The notes: generated by a model from the letters alone, not told the origin. A stretch of DNA of 17,050 nucleotides from Monoraphidium neglectum (GCF_000611645.1 NW_014012553.1:1-17050); one strand, 5' to 3'. Positions 1 through 12,460 are shown, numbered from the stretch's first letter. Numbers and translations are program-made.

Positions 1-3000
1 AAGTCGTCAGGGGAAGAAAGCGCGAAGTAGATTCCGCCCAGGGGCTCGCAGTCGGCGGGGGCGAGGGGCTCGCAGAGCGGGATGACCACGATCGAGGCGA
101 CGGCGTGGCAGGCCGGCGTGAAGACGTCGGGCGCCGGCTTGGGGACCTGCGGCTCCGGCGGGACGGCGCGGCGCGCGCCGTCGGTCCGTTGGGGGCGCGG
201 GGTCAGGGTCAGAATTAGGATTGTGACATATGCGTGTTGCGTATTGCGTGGCACGTGTGTGTTGTGTGCACGTGTGCGGTTTGTTTCTTGCGCTGTATCT
301 CTGTGTTGCGCGGTACCATTTTGTGTGCGCGACTTCTGTCACACCGGAAACCCCGCAGCGCACCTGCTGGAAGTACTGCGTGGTGTCAGACACGAACCGC
401 GCCTTGCCAGACTTGAGGGCAAAGCTCAGCAGCGTCCCGGCCAGCGGCAGCGCCGTCGCCGCCAGCGGCGCGCGCCGTGGCTGCGCGGCCGCGCCGCCGC
501 CGCCGTCGCCGTCGCCGTCGCCGCCGCCGTGGGTGCCGGCAGATAAGGCGGCTGGGGGCTCATAGGTGGCGGGGTGGGGGTGGGTGTCATCCTTTTCCAC
601 GATGACGAGGGAGTCTCCATCCAGCAGGCCCAGCCGCACCGCCATGCGCACGTTGGTGGCGGCCTGCAGGTAGTCGGACAGGCCCTGCGGACGAGTCATC
701 GCGATGAGTAGCATGGGGGTGGTGCCGTCCGATTAGTAAGATTCAGAGTATGAGCGATGGAGGTATACAAAGCAGTGAACGTGGCCGCCCGCGCACCAAG
801 CGGCGCGGGCACGCTCCCTGCCGTGATGCTACAGCGGGGCGCGTGCGCGGCGACGTCGTCGCAGACAGGCGCGCGTCGCGGCCTAAGAGGTGGGATGAGT
901 CGCGCGCTTTTGAAATTCACGCGCGCGTGTGAGCGCCATGCAACGCTGCGTCGCGCCGCGCCGCGCGCCTGCATGGCGAGCCCCGCGGCTGCGGTTGTGT
1001 CTGGCTCCTCTTCAACCGCTGCCATGACTCGGCAGAGCCTGGCAAACTGGGGGGCGAAGCAGAGCGGGCATCCCAGGGGGCAGGGGCGGATGCGAGGTGC
1101 GTCAGAGGGGCCCGGGGGGGGGGTGTGTGCATCAGACGCGGGTTGGTTTCGCACAAGTGCGGGGCGGGGACCTGCCAGTGGCTGCCAATTGCACGAGCTA
1201 CTACCGTATCCCTATGCTAGAGCGGGGCGGCCAGGGGCCGCAGCAGCCGCGCAAGCGGCAATAAGGGTAGCCCCGCGGTTGCAGTCGGGCGATCCGAGGT
1301 GGGTGCCACTCGGTCCCCTTGAGTGCCCATGCCATCCGTCTTGCCACGCGCACGCACGCGCGCCCGAAACCCCCACGCACCTGGGGGTTGCACACGTGCG
1401 TAAGCAGCGCCGTCGCGGCCAACCCGAGCACCGGCAGCCACCATCCCGCGCCAAACGCGCCGGGCTCGAGCGACGCCACGGTCAGGCACCCCAGCAGCCG
1501 CGGGCCGGCCGTGATGGGAACCAGGAGGAAGCTGCGGAGCCCTGCCCGCCGCCGCAGGGTCGCCAGGTCGTGCGGCAGTTGTGGCGCCGCGTCCCCCTGC
1601 AAAAAGCGGGGGTTAGGGCAGCATGCACGCACGTGGTGGGGTGGACGGGTACATGCGAAAAGGATGAGCTGCTGTGCCACGCGAAGCGGCCCAGCAGGGT
1701 AGCACAAGAGACCCTGTTCTGCCCTGCTGGATTTGAGTGCGCAGAGGCAGGCGCAGGGGATGCCCGGAGGTGACAAACCCAGGCTGCTGGCGCGCCGCGG
1801 GCGTGGACGGGGCAGCTGGCCGCTGGGGCGCGCGCCTCAACGGCGCGCCTGCCTGGCGCGCCTGCGTGGGGCGCCTGCCTGGCGCACCGTGGTGGTTGGC
1901 TCCGCGTCGAAGCGCAGGGCGCAGCCCTCTGCAAAAACCCGCAGCGCGCTCCAGTCCGCCCCGCGCGCCACCACGGGAAACGCCCTGCACACGCCCTCGC
2001 CGACGCCGCTCGCCGCCAGCAGCACCGCCGAGGCGGCGCCGCGGGGCCCCCCGCCGGGCGTCCGGACGGCGGCGGAGATGCTGCGCGGCGGCGAGGGGGC
2101 GGGCGCGCGCGCTTGGGCGGTCAGAGTCGATCGTGATGTCCCACGCCCGGAAGCCTTTCTTGAGGTGGGTAACAACCGCAGCTGGCGGCCGCCTGCCCTG
2201 CAGCTCCGCACAACGCGTCGTTGCCGCTGCATGTCCCGTTGGGGGGCTGCGCCCCAAACCACCTCTTGGCGGCGCCCGTGTGCCGCCGCGTCAACCCCTG
2301 AAATATTCTCTCTCCGCTGCCAACGCAAGCAAGGGCATGTGAGTTTTCGCGGCCACGTCTGGCCTGGCGGCCGCTGCGAGTGCCCCAGCTGTGCGAGCCA
2401 GAGCGTAAGACTCGAGCCTCACCTGCAGAGATCGACCTCTGGCAGCTGCCCCACGATCAGCTCCGCCAGCTCAGCGAGGGCGAGTGCGGGCGTGCAGCTT
2501 CCCACGAGGTGCAGTTGCAGCATCAAATCCTGGAGCCTCTGCTTTTGGTTTGGGGCGTCGTGTCGGGGAGATGGGGCCAGGAGGGGGGTTTGAATGTTCG
2601 AGGTGCGCTAAATGTGGCAGTTGCCGGGGCTGCAGGCCCAGGGTCGGCACTTGTGCTGTGGGCGAGGAAAGGGGAGCGCCGTTGGGTGACGGCCCTAGGG
2701 AACAACCAGCGTGCGGCGACACGCTTGCAGTGCGACGCTCGGCGGTTGGGTGCATGTGTGGGGGCAGTGACCCGACCGCCGGTTGCCATAAAGCTAGGGT
2801 GCTCGGCCGCATGCAGAAGCGAGTTTCTGAAACCCCGGACAGCCAGGGGCCTCTGCGTGAGGGGCCCCCGCCCTCGCGACTCGCATCGCAACTTCACGCT
2901 GGGGCGCGCCGGACAGCGGCCGCCGCTCGCCTGCACGGCGTGGGGCGGCATAGTGACTCCTGCATCCGCCTGCTCCTCGTGCTCCCTGGGTGCTGCGGGG

Positions 3001-3146
3001 CCGGCGGCCGCGGCGGCGGCGGCTCCGGAGCCATTCAGCTCTTGCCGCAAGGGACGCGAAGCGCCTGTCGCCCCGTGGTCGGGCCCCGTCCCCGGCCGGC
3101 ACTCCTCTGTGGGGCTCGGCAAGCTCGCGCTATAGCACGCGCCCAT
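1..3146 (-). CDS. GAF-domain signalling-type protein, N-terminal part, open at left edge
   Basis: Seven exons are proposed: 3146-2898, 2538-2423, 2080-1888, 1596-1381, 1046-969, 684-364 and 146 to the edge. All phases agree, giving about 439 residues. The start ATG at 3146 follows an in-frame TAG at 3164-3162. The N-terminus MGACYS has Gly2, Cys4 and Ser6, as in N-myristoylated and palmitoylated proteins, so membrane anchoring is inferred. Exons 3-4 look like a GAF core (AVLLAASGVGEGVCRAFPVV, then LRSFLLVPI, then RLLGCLTVAS). Exons 6-7 look like a second one (SDYLQAATNVRMAVRLGLLDGDS, here broken for length only in reading as SDYLQAATNV and MAVRLGLLDGDS; then ASIVVIPLC and LGGIYFALSSPDD). A Gly/Asp/Ala-rich repeat lies inside the second unit. 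The ligand is unknown and the C-terminal output domain is outside the window. The exon 1 end is the weakest junction: 2931, with a GC donor, also fits. The 969 junction needs a GC donor. The GAF call is from pattern memory, not a search. Confidence 0.68.
482..545 (-). repeat. Trinucleotide-like coding repeat (Gly/Asp/Ala-rich)
   Basis: Repeated GCC/GTC units on the plus strand encode a low-complexity run of Gly, Asp and Ala in exon 6 of the GAF-type gene, between VEKDD and the TLLSFALKSG segment. It is probably a disordered loop that expands by slippage. Confidence 0.6.
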
Positions 3147-3330
3147 TGTAGCATCCGCAGTCTACTTGACCCAAGGCGTCACGCGGTCATGGGATCCGAC
3201 AAGATGTTGGGATTGGGCTCCGCACGGCTCACGAGGACACGACGCTTCAAACACTCGGTAATTCTTCTATACATTTGGAGCTGTCGGAGCCCGTACTCAG
3301 TGCAGCAGCTCGTTGTTGGGCTGGTCACCC

Positions 3331-3354
3331 GCGGCCAGTTACTCAACTGGCCGC
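3331..3354. repeat. Perfect 10-bp hairpin with 4-nt loop
   Basis: GCGGCCAGTT is followed by ACTC and then AACTGGCCGC, an exact inverted repeat. It lies about 185 bp upstream of the GAF gene start codon. It could form a stem in a 5' leader or act as a dyad binding site. It is not followed by a T-run and is not read as a bacterial-type terminator. Confidence 0.6.
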
Positions 3355-4080
3355 ATCTTCGCAACGCTCGCGCGCGGCGCGCGACCGTCCAGGGCCCGCG
3401 TCCCCGCCCCCAGGGCAGAATTTCAGAGCGCACAATGTACTAGCCAACCAGGGGCGCGGCAACGGCTGCGTTCGCCGCCAACCGCCTCCGCGCGTGCGCC
3501 CGCCGCGATCATGACGCATCTGACTGAGAAATACTGTACAACAGGCGGCGCCGGCGCGCGCAGCCAACCACCCGCCGTCATCGGCTCCCCGATCATCTCT
3601 GTACTGAGTGTATCAATCACCTGAATGAGATTGAAGTCGAACCTTGCGCATTGAGACCAGCGTGCACCGCTCGGCGGCGCAGCCGCGGGACATTCAATCG
3701 TGGAAGCCCGCGGACAGCAACGCGCACACGAGGCCGGTTCCTCCCCACCCACGTGCTCGCCCCCATCCCTCCCGATTGTTCAAGACTTCTAGCATTGCCG
3801 TGGGTGCAGCAGCTGCGGCCCTGCGACTTCCAGGGCAGCGGTGCCCAAACGTTCATCTCTGCTTCCCTGAGGGCTGGCAGAGCTTCCCCAGTCCTTGCTT
3901 GGCCCAGTGCCGACTGCCCCGCGACGCGCCTTGGGTTTTGCAACAGTGCCTCACACAAACACTCAGACCCCTTGCCCCAAATCCATGGCCTCCAACGCGC
4001 GAAGACGACTCTAGCAAGCCGCCTAAAAATTTGGGGGTCACAATGGGTGTGTTACTGGGCGGCCACGCGGCGACGCGGGC

Positions 4081-4085
4081 TTACA
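4081..4085 (-). terminator. Candidate TGTAA polyadenylation signal for guanine deaminase
   Basis: The minus strand reads TGTAA, the usual signal in chlorophycean algae. It is the first such motif found downstream of the guanine deaminase stop at 4753, implying a 3' UTR of about 0.67 kb. The motif is short, so chance occurrence is likely enough to keep confidence low. Confidence 0.3.
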
Positions 4086-4752
4086 AGCTGCACGTCAGCT
4101 CGCTAGCCGCACGTTTCGCAGCGTTCTCATTCTGGCAGGCCAAGGGGGGACCCACGCATATGCATGCACATCCTTGCATGCGAGGCTGCTGCCCAGGGCT
4201 GGGCGGGGCGTTCGGCAGGCAGATTGAGCCGGTGAGTAATCACGGCGGATCTCCCGCTGAGATCTCACCATCTTTGCTTGGGCCGCGACACCGCCCTGTG
4301 GCCGCGTTCAACGACGTTGCCCCACGCATGGCAACAAGCCCAAGTTTTGTCCTTATTGACATCATTGCCACCAACAGCATGAAGCAGACAGATTAGGCAG
4401 AGAATGACAAGACGTAAGTGGGGCAGCGTGGACCAGCCGCAGCGAGCAAGGCAAGCCTTGTGCCACAGGGTCAGCCGCGCATCTCAGCGCAGCACGTCGC
4501 ACATCATGCATGCACGCCCTGCGGTGGACCTGCCTTAAGCATAAATGCGATGGATTCAGGCCGCCGCCGGATCTCGACACTGAATGCACGACGGCACAAC
4601 TTGCGGGCCCTGGGCCGCATGCGCATCGACAGCCGGGAGCGCTCCCCGTGCCCAACGCCGGCACACCCGCCGCGGCGCGCGAGGCGCGGCCGGTCGCGAC
4701 GCGAAGGCCCGGACCGCGGGCCGGCCCCTCAGCCCACGGCGCGCGTGTCCCC

Positions 4753-5176
4753 TCAGCTGCCGGCAGGCGCTCGCGGGGGCCACGCGCGCGCGCCTTGGAC
4801 AAACACCTCTCTTATGTGCCTGTCGTCCCCCAGGTGCACGAACTTCTCGAGAAGCTGCATCAGCTCGTCCCCCTCGAATGCATCAAACGCAGCCCCGCAC
4901 CCCGCGTCGATCAGCAACGCGTCGAACGCGTGCCCCGGCTCGAGCGCGCCGGCCGGCCCCCGCGGCCCGCCGAGGCCGAGCGCGCGCGCGCCGCCCTCTG
5001 TGGCGAGCCAGAGTGCGTGTTTCCAGTCTAAGACGTGGTCGGCGGCGGCTGCGGCCACTGAGCGGGCGGCGCCGCCGGCGGAGAGCGAGGCGGCCTTGAG
5101 GGCGTGGCTGTTGGCGACGGCCATGCGGGCAGCTACCAGCATCGAGTAGCTGCCAGAGTTGCGGGGAGGGATGCGC

Positions 5177-5208
<32 letters not shown>

Positions 5209-7448
5209 GTGCGTGTGTGTGTACAAAGTTATGTAATGTTGTTGGGAAGCGGCGTCAACATGCATGCATCGCGTCCTGCTCGACAGCCGGCTGCGAAACT
5301 GGCACCCGGCACAACCTCAACTCAGAGTCACGCTCTGCGGCTCCCCCGCGGCTGCAGCTGGGACGCCATGCAGGGGTCCCCACACGCGCGCGCCCTCCCG
5401 CCGCTCCCCCTCCTCCCACAGCAGACGCCCAGCCAGCCCACCTCGACAGCTCAATATATCAGCCGACCACGCACCCCTCAGCCACCCTGCCTCCCCTCCC
5501 CGCCGTGCCAAACCCGCATGCCCATGGACCCACCTGTACCCGCCCGCGATGTCGGAGCCGAGCCCCACTGTGACCCCCGCCCTCAGCGCCCGCGCCACAT
5601 CGAGCAGCCCATCCCCAAAGTAAAAGTTCGACAGCGGGCAGTGCGATATCGCCGCGCCCGCGGCCGCCATGGCGGCCAGCCCGGCGGGGCCCAGCTGCGT
5701 GCCGTGCGCGAAGACGCTGCCCGGGGTCAGCAGGCCGGCGGCCCTGAACACCTCCACATCGCTGCTGCCGTCGAACTCCTCCTCTGCCGCCGCGGCGCCG
5801 CCGCCCTCCCCTGCCTCAAGGTCCCCGCCGCACCCGCCGGGGGCGCCGCGACCGTCGCTGCCGCAGTCGTTGCCGGCCCGTCCCTGCTCCGGCTCGGCCC
5901 CAGGGCCCCCGCCGCCCGCGGCCGTGCCGTCGCCACCGCTGCCGGCGCGTCCAAGGTGCAGCGCCGCCGTCGCGCGCACCTCATCGCGGCTCTCGCTGAT
6001 GTGGCTGTGGACGTGCGCCCCCGTCTCCGCCGCCAGCCGCCCGAGGCCGGCCAGCATGGCGGGGGAGCAGGTGGGCGGGAACCTCGGGATCACCGCGGGC
6101 GTCAGCCTCGGACAGCGCTTCGAAATCACGTAATCGACGACCTGCTGGGGCGCACGAGGGGCGGGGGGTAAGCGGGAAACACCCCGTTTCAGGCGATTGT
6201 GGCGCAGTCTGCCGCAAGTGCGCGTTGTTGAGGAGGCAAGCAAATTAGCCTGCAGCCCCGGCCGCGGCCAGCACGCGCACACCCCTGGCTCAGCACGTGC
6301 ACATTGAGAGACCACGCGCGCGCGAGTGCGGGACAGTCTTTCTGTATAACGACGGCAAACCACACGCAAACGAAGGGCGACGCGGGTCATATGCGTGGGC
6401 GACCGGTGACGTCACTCGCCTCCCTGGCGCCGGCCAGCCCCTCGTCCAGTGTTTCAGAGTAGTAATCAGGGCAGTTGACGTCCATGCTGACCTTGCCTAT
6501 GACGGCCCTCTGGCCCACCGATTCCACAATGTCGGCCAGCACCTCGGGGTTTGCCGTGGCGATTACGCACATGGCGGGGTGCATGCATGTGAGGGGGTTG
6601 GGGCTGCTGGGCGGCGGGCCGTGAGCAGCGCCCTGCGGGCGCCTGCAAGTACACATGTTCAGGCCCACCACACTGACTGACGGCACTGAGCAGAGCGTGC
6701 GTGCACACGCGCATGCAGTCGTGCTTGTATGCACACACGCACAAGACAAGTATGCGCACGTGTACATGCGCACGTGCAAGTGCACGCACACACCGCCACA
6801 CGCACACACACCAACACACACACGTGCGCGCGCGCGCATGCGCAGGTCTGCAGGCATAAAATCGTGTGTCTCCCACCTTGCAGGGCTCCATATGCAGGGT
6901 GGTGAAGTAGGCGGCCGTAGTGGTGCCTAACGACAACGTGCGAGCCACCAGCCGCGAATACACGTCGCGCGCGCGCGCGGCGTCGCGCAGAGCGGCCTCG
7001 GTTGGGAACGTGTAGGTGTTGAGCCAGCTGTGTGATGTGGCCGCGGCGGGTGCAGCGGACGTGCGTGGGCAAACGGGCGCTGAGGTATGCGCAGGTGGTG
7101 AAGCGGGGGATGCTTTGGAGGAGCCAAACGCGAGGCCACAGCGAGAGACGGCTCATTGAATGTGGTGGCTCACTCGAACAGCGGTAGGTCGGTCCCAGTG
7201 CCTGTGAATGGCAGCTGCGGCGCGTGGATGTGGGTGTCTACGAACCCGGGCAGGAGCATCTGCTGCGGCCCCAGCACGCGCACGGCGCTTGCGGGGACGC
7301 CGTGCGTGGCGCACAGGGCTTCGATGTCTGATCCATCGCCAATCGCGGCGATGGCGCCGCTGGCGTCGACAATAATGGCGGCGTCAGGGAGTATGTTGAC
7401 CTCTCCCATCGAGGGCATCTGCACCACGGCGCCCCTGAAGGCCAGCAT
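4753..7448 (-). CDS. Guanine deaminase (amidohydrolase family), complete, five exons
   Basis: Hydrolyses guanine to xanthine and ammonia in purine salvage; no targeting peptide is obvious, so cytosolic by inference. Exons: 7448-7174, 7027-6877, 6542-6420, 6144-5534, 5149-4753, in consistent phase, 518 residues. ATG 7448 follows an in-frame TGA at 7463-7461. Metal-site motifs are in order: PGFVDTHIHA (His73, His75), HSHISESRDEV (His229, His231), FAHGTQL (His330) and GLGSDIAGGYSYSML (Asp381). The C-terminal VHLGDDRHIREVFVQG block also fits the family. At 518 residues it is longer than the roughly 450 usual, mainly through a Gly/Ala-rich insertion at about 249-309. Intron 3 is best read with a GC donor (GAG|GCGAGT at 6420/6419) and a tandem CAGCAG acceptor, so 518 or 517 residues could result. 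Divergent from alpha-tubulin. Confidence 0.93.
5173..5222. repeat. (GC)n(GT)n dinucleotide tract in guanine deaminase intron 4
   Basis: The plus strand reads alternating GC then GT/GC. In the transcript this is a CA tract followed by a CG tract, ending 23 nt before the acceptor AG at 5151-5150. It sits where a polypyrimidine tract is expected. Confidence 0.9.
6785..6838. repeat. CA/CG-rich dinucleotide tract in guanine deaminase intron 2
   Basis: An interrupted CA tract runs into a GC tract on the plus strand. In the transcript it is CG then TG repeats, starting about 40 nt after the donor at 6876. The flanking stretch 6690-6785 is also rich in ACGTG and GTGCAC palindromes. Confidence 0.85.
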
Positions 7449-7530
7449 GGCCCCTGTGTTTCACCAGCTGCCGGCGAGCAGCGCGCTGCGCTTTGCTGTG
7501 CGAGCCGCGCTGGGTTTCGACGCCCAGAGA

Positions 7531-7535
7531 TATAA
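7531..7535 (-). promoter_or_regulatory. TATA-like element upstream of guanine deaminase
   Basis: The minus strand reads GGTTATATC around 7528-7537, about 85 nt upstream of the guanine deaminase ATG, within an AT-richer patch. Position and sequence are suitable for a core promoter. No transcription start site can be seen. Confidence 0.3.
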
Positions 7536-7756
7536 CCGAGGGATTTATTTCAGCTGGGTTATTAACGTGCCACTGATATCATACGAAGCAATGAGAAATA
7601 TGGGTGCAGATCACGTGCTCCCCTGGCGAGCTACTGATCAACTGAGGCTTATTGAGGCGGATATTTCTGAAAGGCCCATTCGCCATGATTGAAATAAGGG
7701 AAATTGTTATTCGGGATTGCCAAGTTGTGGCCAAGCAGCCAAACTACGGTAGCCAG

Positions 7757-7779
7757 CCTGCAGCCCCCTGGGCTGCAGG
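7757..7779. repeat. Perfect 10-bp hairpin with 3-nt loop
   Basis: CCTGCAGCCC, loop CCT, then GGGCTGCAGG. It lies immediately outside the left flanking duplication of the MITE-like element, so it is either an unrelated dyad or part of an older nested insertion. Confidence 0.6.
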
Positions 7780-7784
7780 ACTGA

Positions 7785-7999
7785 TGTCACAGGACAGGTA
7801 CTGTACTCAGACTGAGGGGTTAGTCTCCCAGGCTGCTAGGACTGGGCCTTATCTGTCGACACCTAGCTGGGAGTCACTGCCAGTAGAGCAGCTGCCCAGT
7901 AGGCGCCCCTGGGTGACTGGGCCTGTGAAGGGGTCAGGGGCTTAGTCGTTGAAGGGTTGAAGACTAACCCCTCAGTCAGACTAGTACTGTCCCGTGACA
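7785..7999. mobile_element. MITE-like foldback element with TIRs and 5-bp flanking repeat
   Basis: The left arm 7785-7826 and right arm 7961-7999 are inverted repeats. Both begin TGTCAC(A/G)GGACAG and end in an exactly matching 17-bp core GACTGAGGGGTTAGTCT (7810-7826 and 7961-7977). Small gaps lie between. The element is flanked by the direct repeat ACTGA at 7780-7784 and 8000-8004, consistent with a target-site duplication. The interior holds further foldbacks (TCCCAG..CTAGG against CCTAGCTGGGA; GCCCAGT 7894-7900 against ACTGGGC 7916-7922). It has no coding capacity. The transposon superfamily is not assigned; a 5-bp duplication does not by itself name one. Confidence 0.6.
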
Positions 8000-8010
8000 A
8001 CTGAAGCGCG

Positions 8011-8026
8011 AGCTGCACGTGCAGCT
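8011..8026. promoter_or_regulatory. 16-bp perfect palindrome centred on a CACGTG box
   Basis: AGCTGCACGTGCAGCT equals its own reverse complement, with the G-box/E-box core CACGTG at 8016-8021. Such sites are bound by bZIP or bHLH dimers in plants and algae. It lies 7 bp from the right flanking repeat of the MITE-like element, 0.56 kb from the guanine deaminase start and 1.35 kb from the tubulin start. Function is inferred. Confidence 0.4.
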
Positions 8027-8216
8027 GCCCACGAACGGCTTCATCGACCAGCATCTTACCCCAGCTACAGGTGCAACAAAGGCCACGATAAGCCTCTCTG
8101 TTTGCGTACCGGCCAGCCCGGGCATCCGGATCCTAGCAGGTGCACAAAGACACGGCAGTTGCAACCTCGATGACGGTTGCCTGCACCACCCGCACTCAAC
8201 ACGCAGGTGTGCAGCT

Positions 8217-8239
8217 GTGTGAGTGTGTGTGTGTGTGTG
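8217..8239. repeat. (TG)n microsatellite in the divergent intergenic region
   Basis: A nearly uninterrupted TG run outside any predicted gene. The other long dinucleotide tracts in this window are in introns. Confidence 0.8.
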
Positions 8240-9376
8240 CTGAAGCTGCGAGTCAAGGCTGAAATGGCATTCTGGATACTTGTAGCTGAGATCGCCGGCT
8301 CGTCAGCATGATGCATGCGTACCAGAGCGAGGACCCCGTGGTGAGCTTCGGCACACTCAAGTGACTGAGGGGGTGACAGTGCCCACGTCCAGCGCTCGAG
8401 GGACATGTGCATTGTGAGACTGTTGATATGAGATCCTGGACTTTGGATGTTGATGATGGCCTATTGCTAGCAGGTTTGAATCCTGCTGGAGTCATCATGC
8501 AGGTGGTTGAGGTGCTTCAAACCACGCACATACTGTACGCACTTGGCGCAGCCGGCCGCGTCGAGCAGCATCACCTGCAGTCGCGATGAACCGGTGGTGC
8601 ATGCTGGATGCTGGTCACCTCAGTTTACAAGGCCTGGGCGCCAGGCTGAACAGCGTTGCTGCAACGCCGGCCGAACAACACGTGCACGGTGGAAAGCAGC
8701 CGGTAAACTGGAGGCGCATGCTTGCCATGCAAACCTGCTGCCCTGCACTTGATGATGCAACTGCCGCAGATCCTTACTGCCGGTGCCATGCATGCACACG
8801 ACACTTGATTTTTTACGTATTTTCATGCGTATCCAATTGCATCAGGGTCCTCCACCTGGACGGTGCGGTCGGCGCCTACAGCAGCTGCGCAAGACCGCTG
8901 CGCGAAGCCGCTTGCAGCGCCACCCTGCACTGCGGATCCAGCCAAGCGTCCCGGAGGGCCCGGCCCACGCAGCTCAGACAGAAATGATTTGCATGTTTAT
9001 CGGACCAAGTTGAGCAGCCGTGCTAGGCAGGGCAAGCTTCCAATTCTAAATTTGAGCCGTCAGCTGTCCGCCCCCTCCTCAGTGCCCGGCGGTGTCCCCA
9101 GGCCCCGCCCGGCCTAGAATGAGTTGCGGATGGTAGTCAGAGTATTGTCACCACCCCGGGTAGCCCGATCATGCACCGGTGGGCGCGGGCAGCTCGGCGG
9201 TCCTTTCAAATTTGCTGAAAAGCCCGGAAATCTGACACAAGCGGCCATTAATTTTGCCCAGACAATCATCACAGGTCCCTGGCTCATCACAGCCAGCGTC
9301 CCTGTGTTCTTTCAGCGCATTCAGAGACCGCAAAGCGTGCCCCCCCGCAAACAAGCAAGACCGAAGGACAGCAACT

Positions 9377-12129
<2,753 letters not shown>

Positions 12130-12455
12130 GGCGGCCGACCAGACCTAACGGCTGCACGGCGAGGCAGCAATCGCCGCTTGCTTCTGGCGGCTGCGGCGAT
12201 GTGGTCGCCGCCCGGTGGTGTGGCAACCCTGGCGCCACATGCCCTGCGACCTGAGACCAAATTTGTTGTTCGCGTGCCTGCGCAAGAAGGAGTTGTCATG
12301 AGCCTGCATCTGAGGTTGTGACTGCAACACAGCATCACGCGCCCTGCACTCTCACTTTGGCACGCACGCCTCGTCGTTGGCTGCGCTGCAAGGGTGTGAC
12401 CACGCGCTTGAGTCATGCTGTTGATCAAGGATCTAGGTTGTGGTGCGCCCAGCCG

Positions 12456-12460
12456 TGTAA
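12456..12460 (+). terminator. TGTAA polyadenylation signal candidate for alpha-tubulin
   Basis: TGTAA about 330 nt after the tubulin stop, a typical distance for a chlorophycean 3' UTR. Cleavage would follow 10-20 nt later. Assignment rests on motif and position only. Confidence 0.5.

Larger units (their letters stand above)
3147..4752. other. Intergenic: guanine deaminase 3' flank and GAF gene promoter
   Basis: I see no convincing exon on either strand in these 1.6 kb. Open frames here lack splice-consistent continuation and family-like motifs. The right part should hold the guanine deaminase 3' UTR. The left part should hold the promoter and 5' UTR of the GAF-type gene. A strong hairpin (3331-3354), a TGAGATCTCA palindrome near 4258 and a minus-strand TGTAA (4085-4081) are the only distinct signals noticed. 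Confidence 0.5.
7449..9376. other. Divergent intergenic region between guanine deaminase and alpha-tubulin
   Basis: About 1.9 kb separates two divergent start codons, and no exon is supported. From 7525 to 7740 the composition is clearly more AT-rich than the genes. CACGTG boxes occur at 7612-7617, 8016-8021 and 8679-8684, and CCAAT at 8833-8837. It also contains a MITE-like element at 7785-7999, a hairpin at 7757-7779 and a TG tract at 8217-8239. I found no clear TATA box close to the tubulin ATG, so its transcription start is undetermined. Confidence 0.6.

Noticed and set aside
757..1773. Long plus-strand open frame
   Set aside because: Antisense to exons 4-5 of the GAF-type gene, with no domain-like sequence.
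5534..6144. Possible bacterial origin or recent transfer of guanine deaminase because of the single long exon
   Set aside because: Five exons, spliceosomal introns and composition like the neighbouring genes argue for a long-resident nuclear gene; only a phylogeny could show an old transfer.
5104..6171. Long plus-strand open frame
   Set aside because: Antisense to guanine deaminase exons 4-5; it reads as basic low-complexity sequence and crosses a microsatellite.
8418..8493. tRNA-like stretch: GCAGG-TTTGAAT-CCTGC T-arm, with GACT/AGTC at the ends of a 76-nt span
   Set aside because: The T-arm is good, but no D-arm with the GG pair, no 5-bp anticodon stem with a 7-nt loop, and only four acceptor pairs. 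Probably chance or a decayed tRNA-derived repeat.
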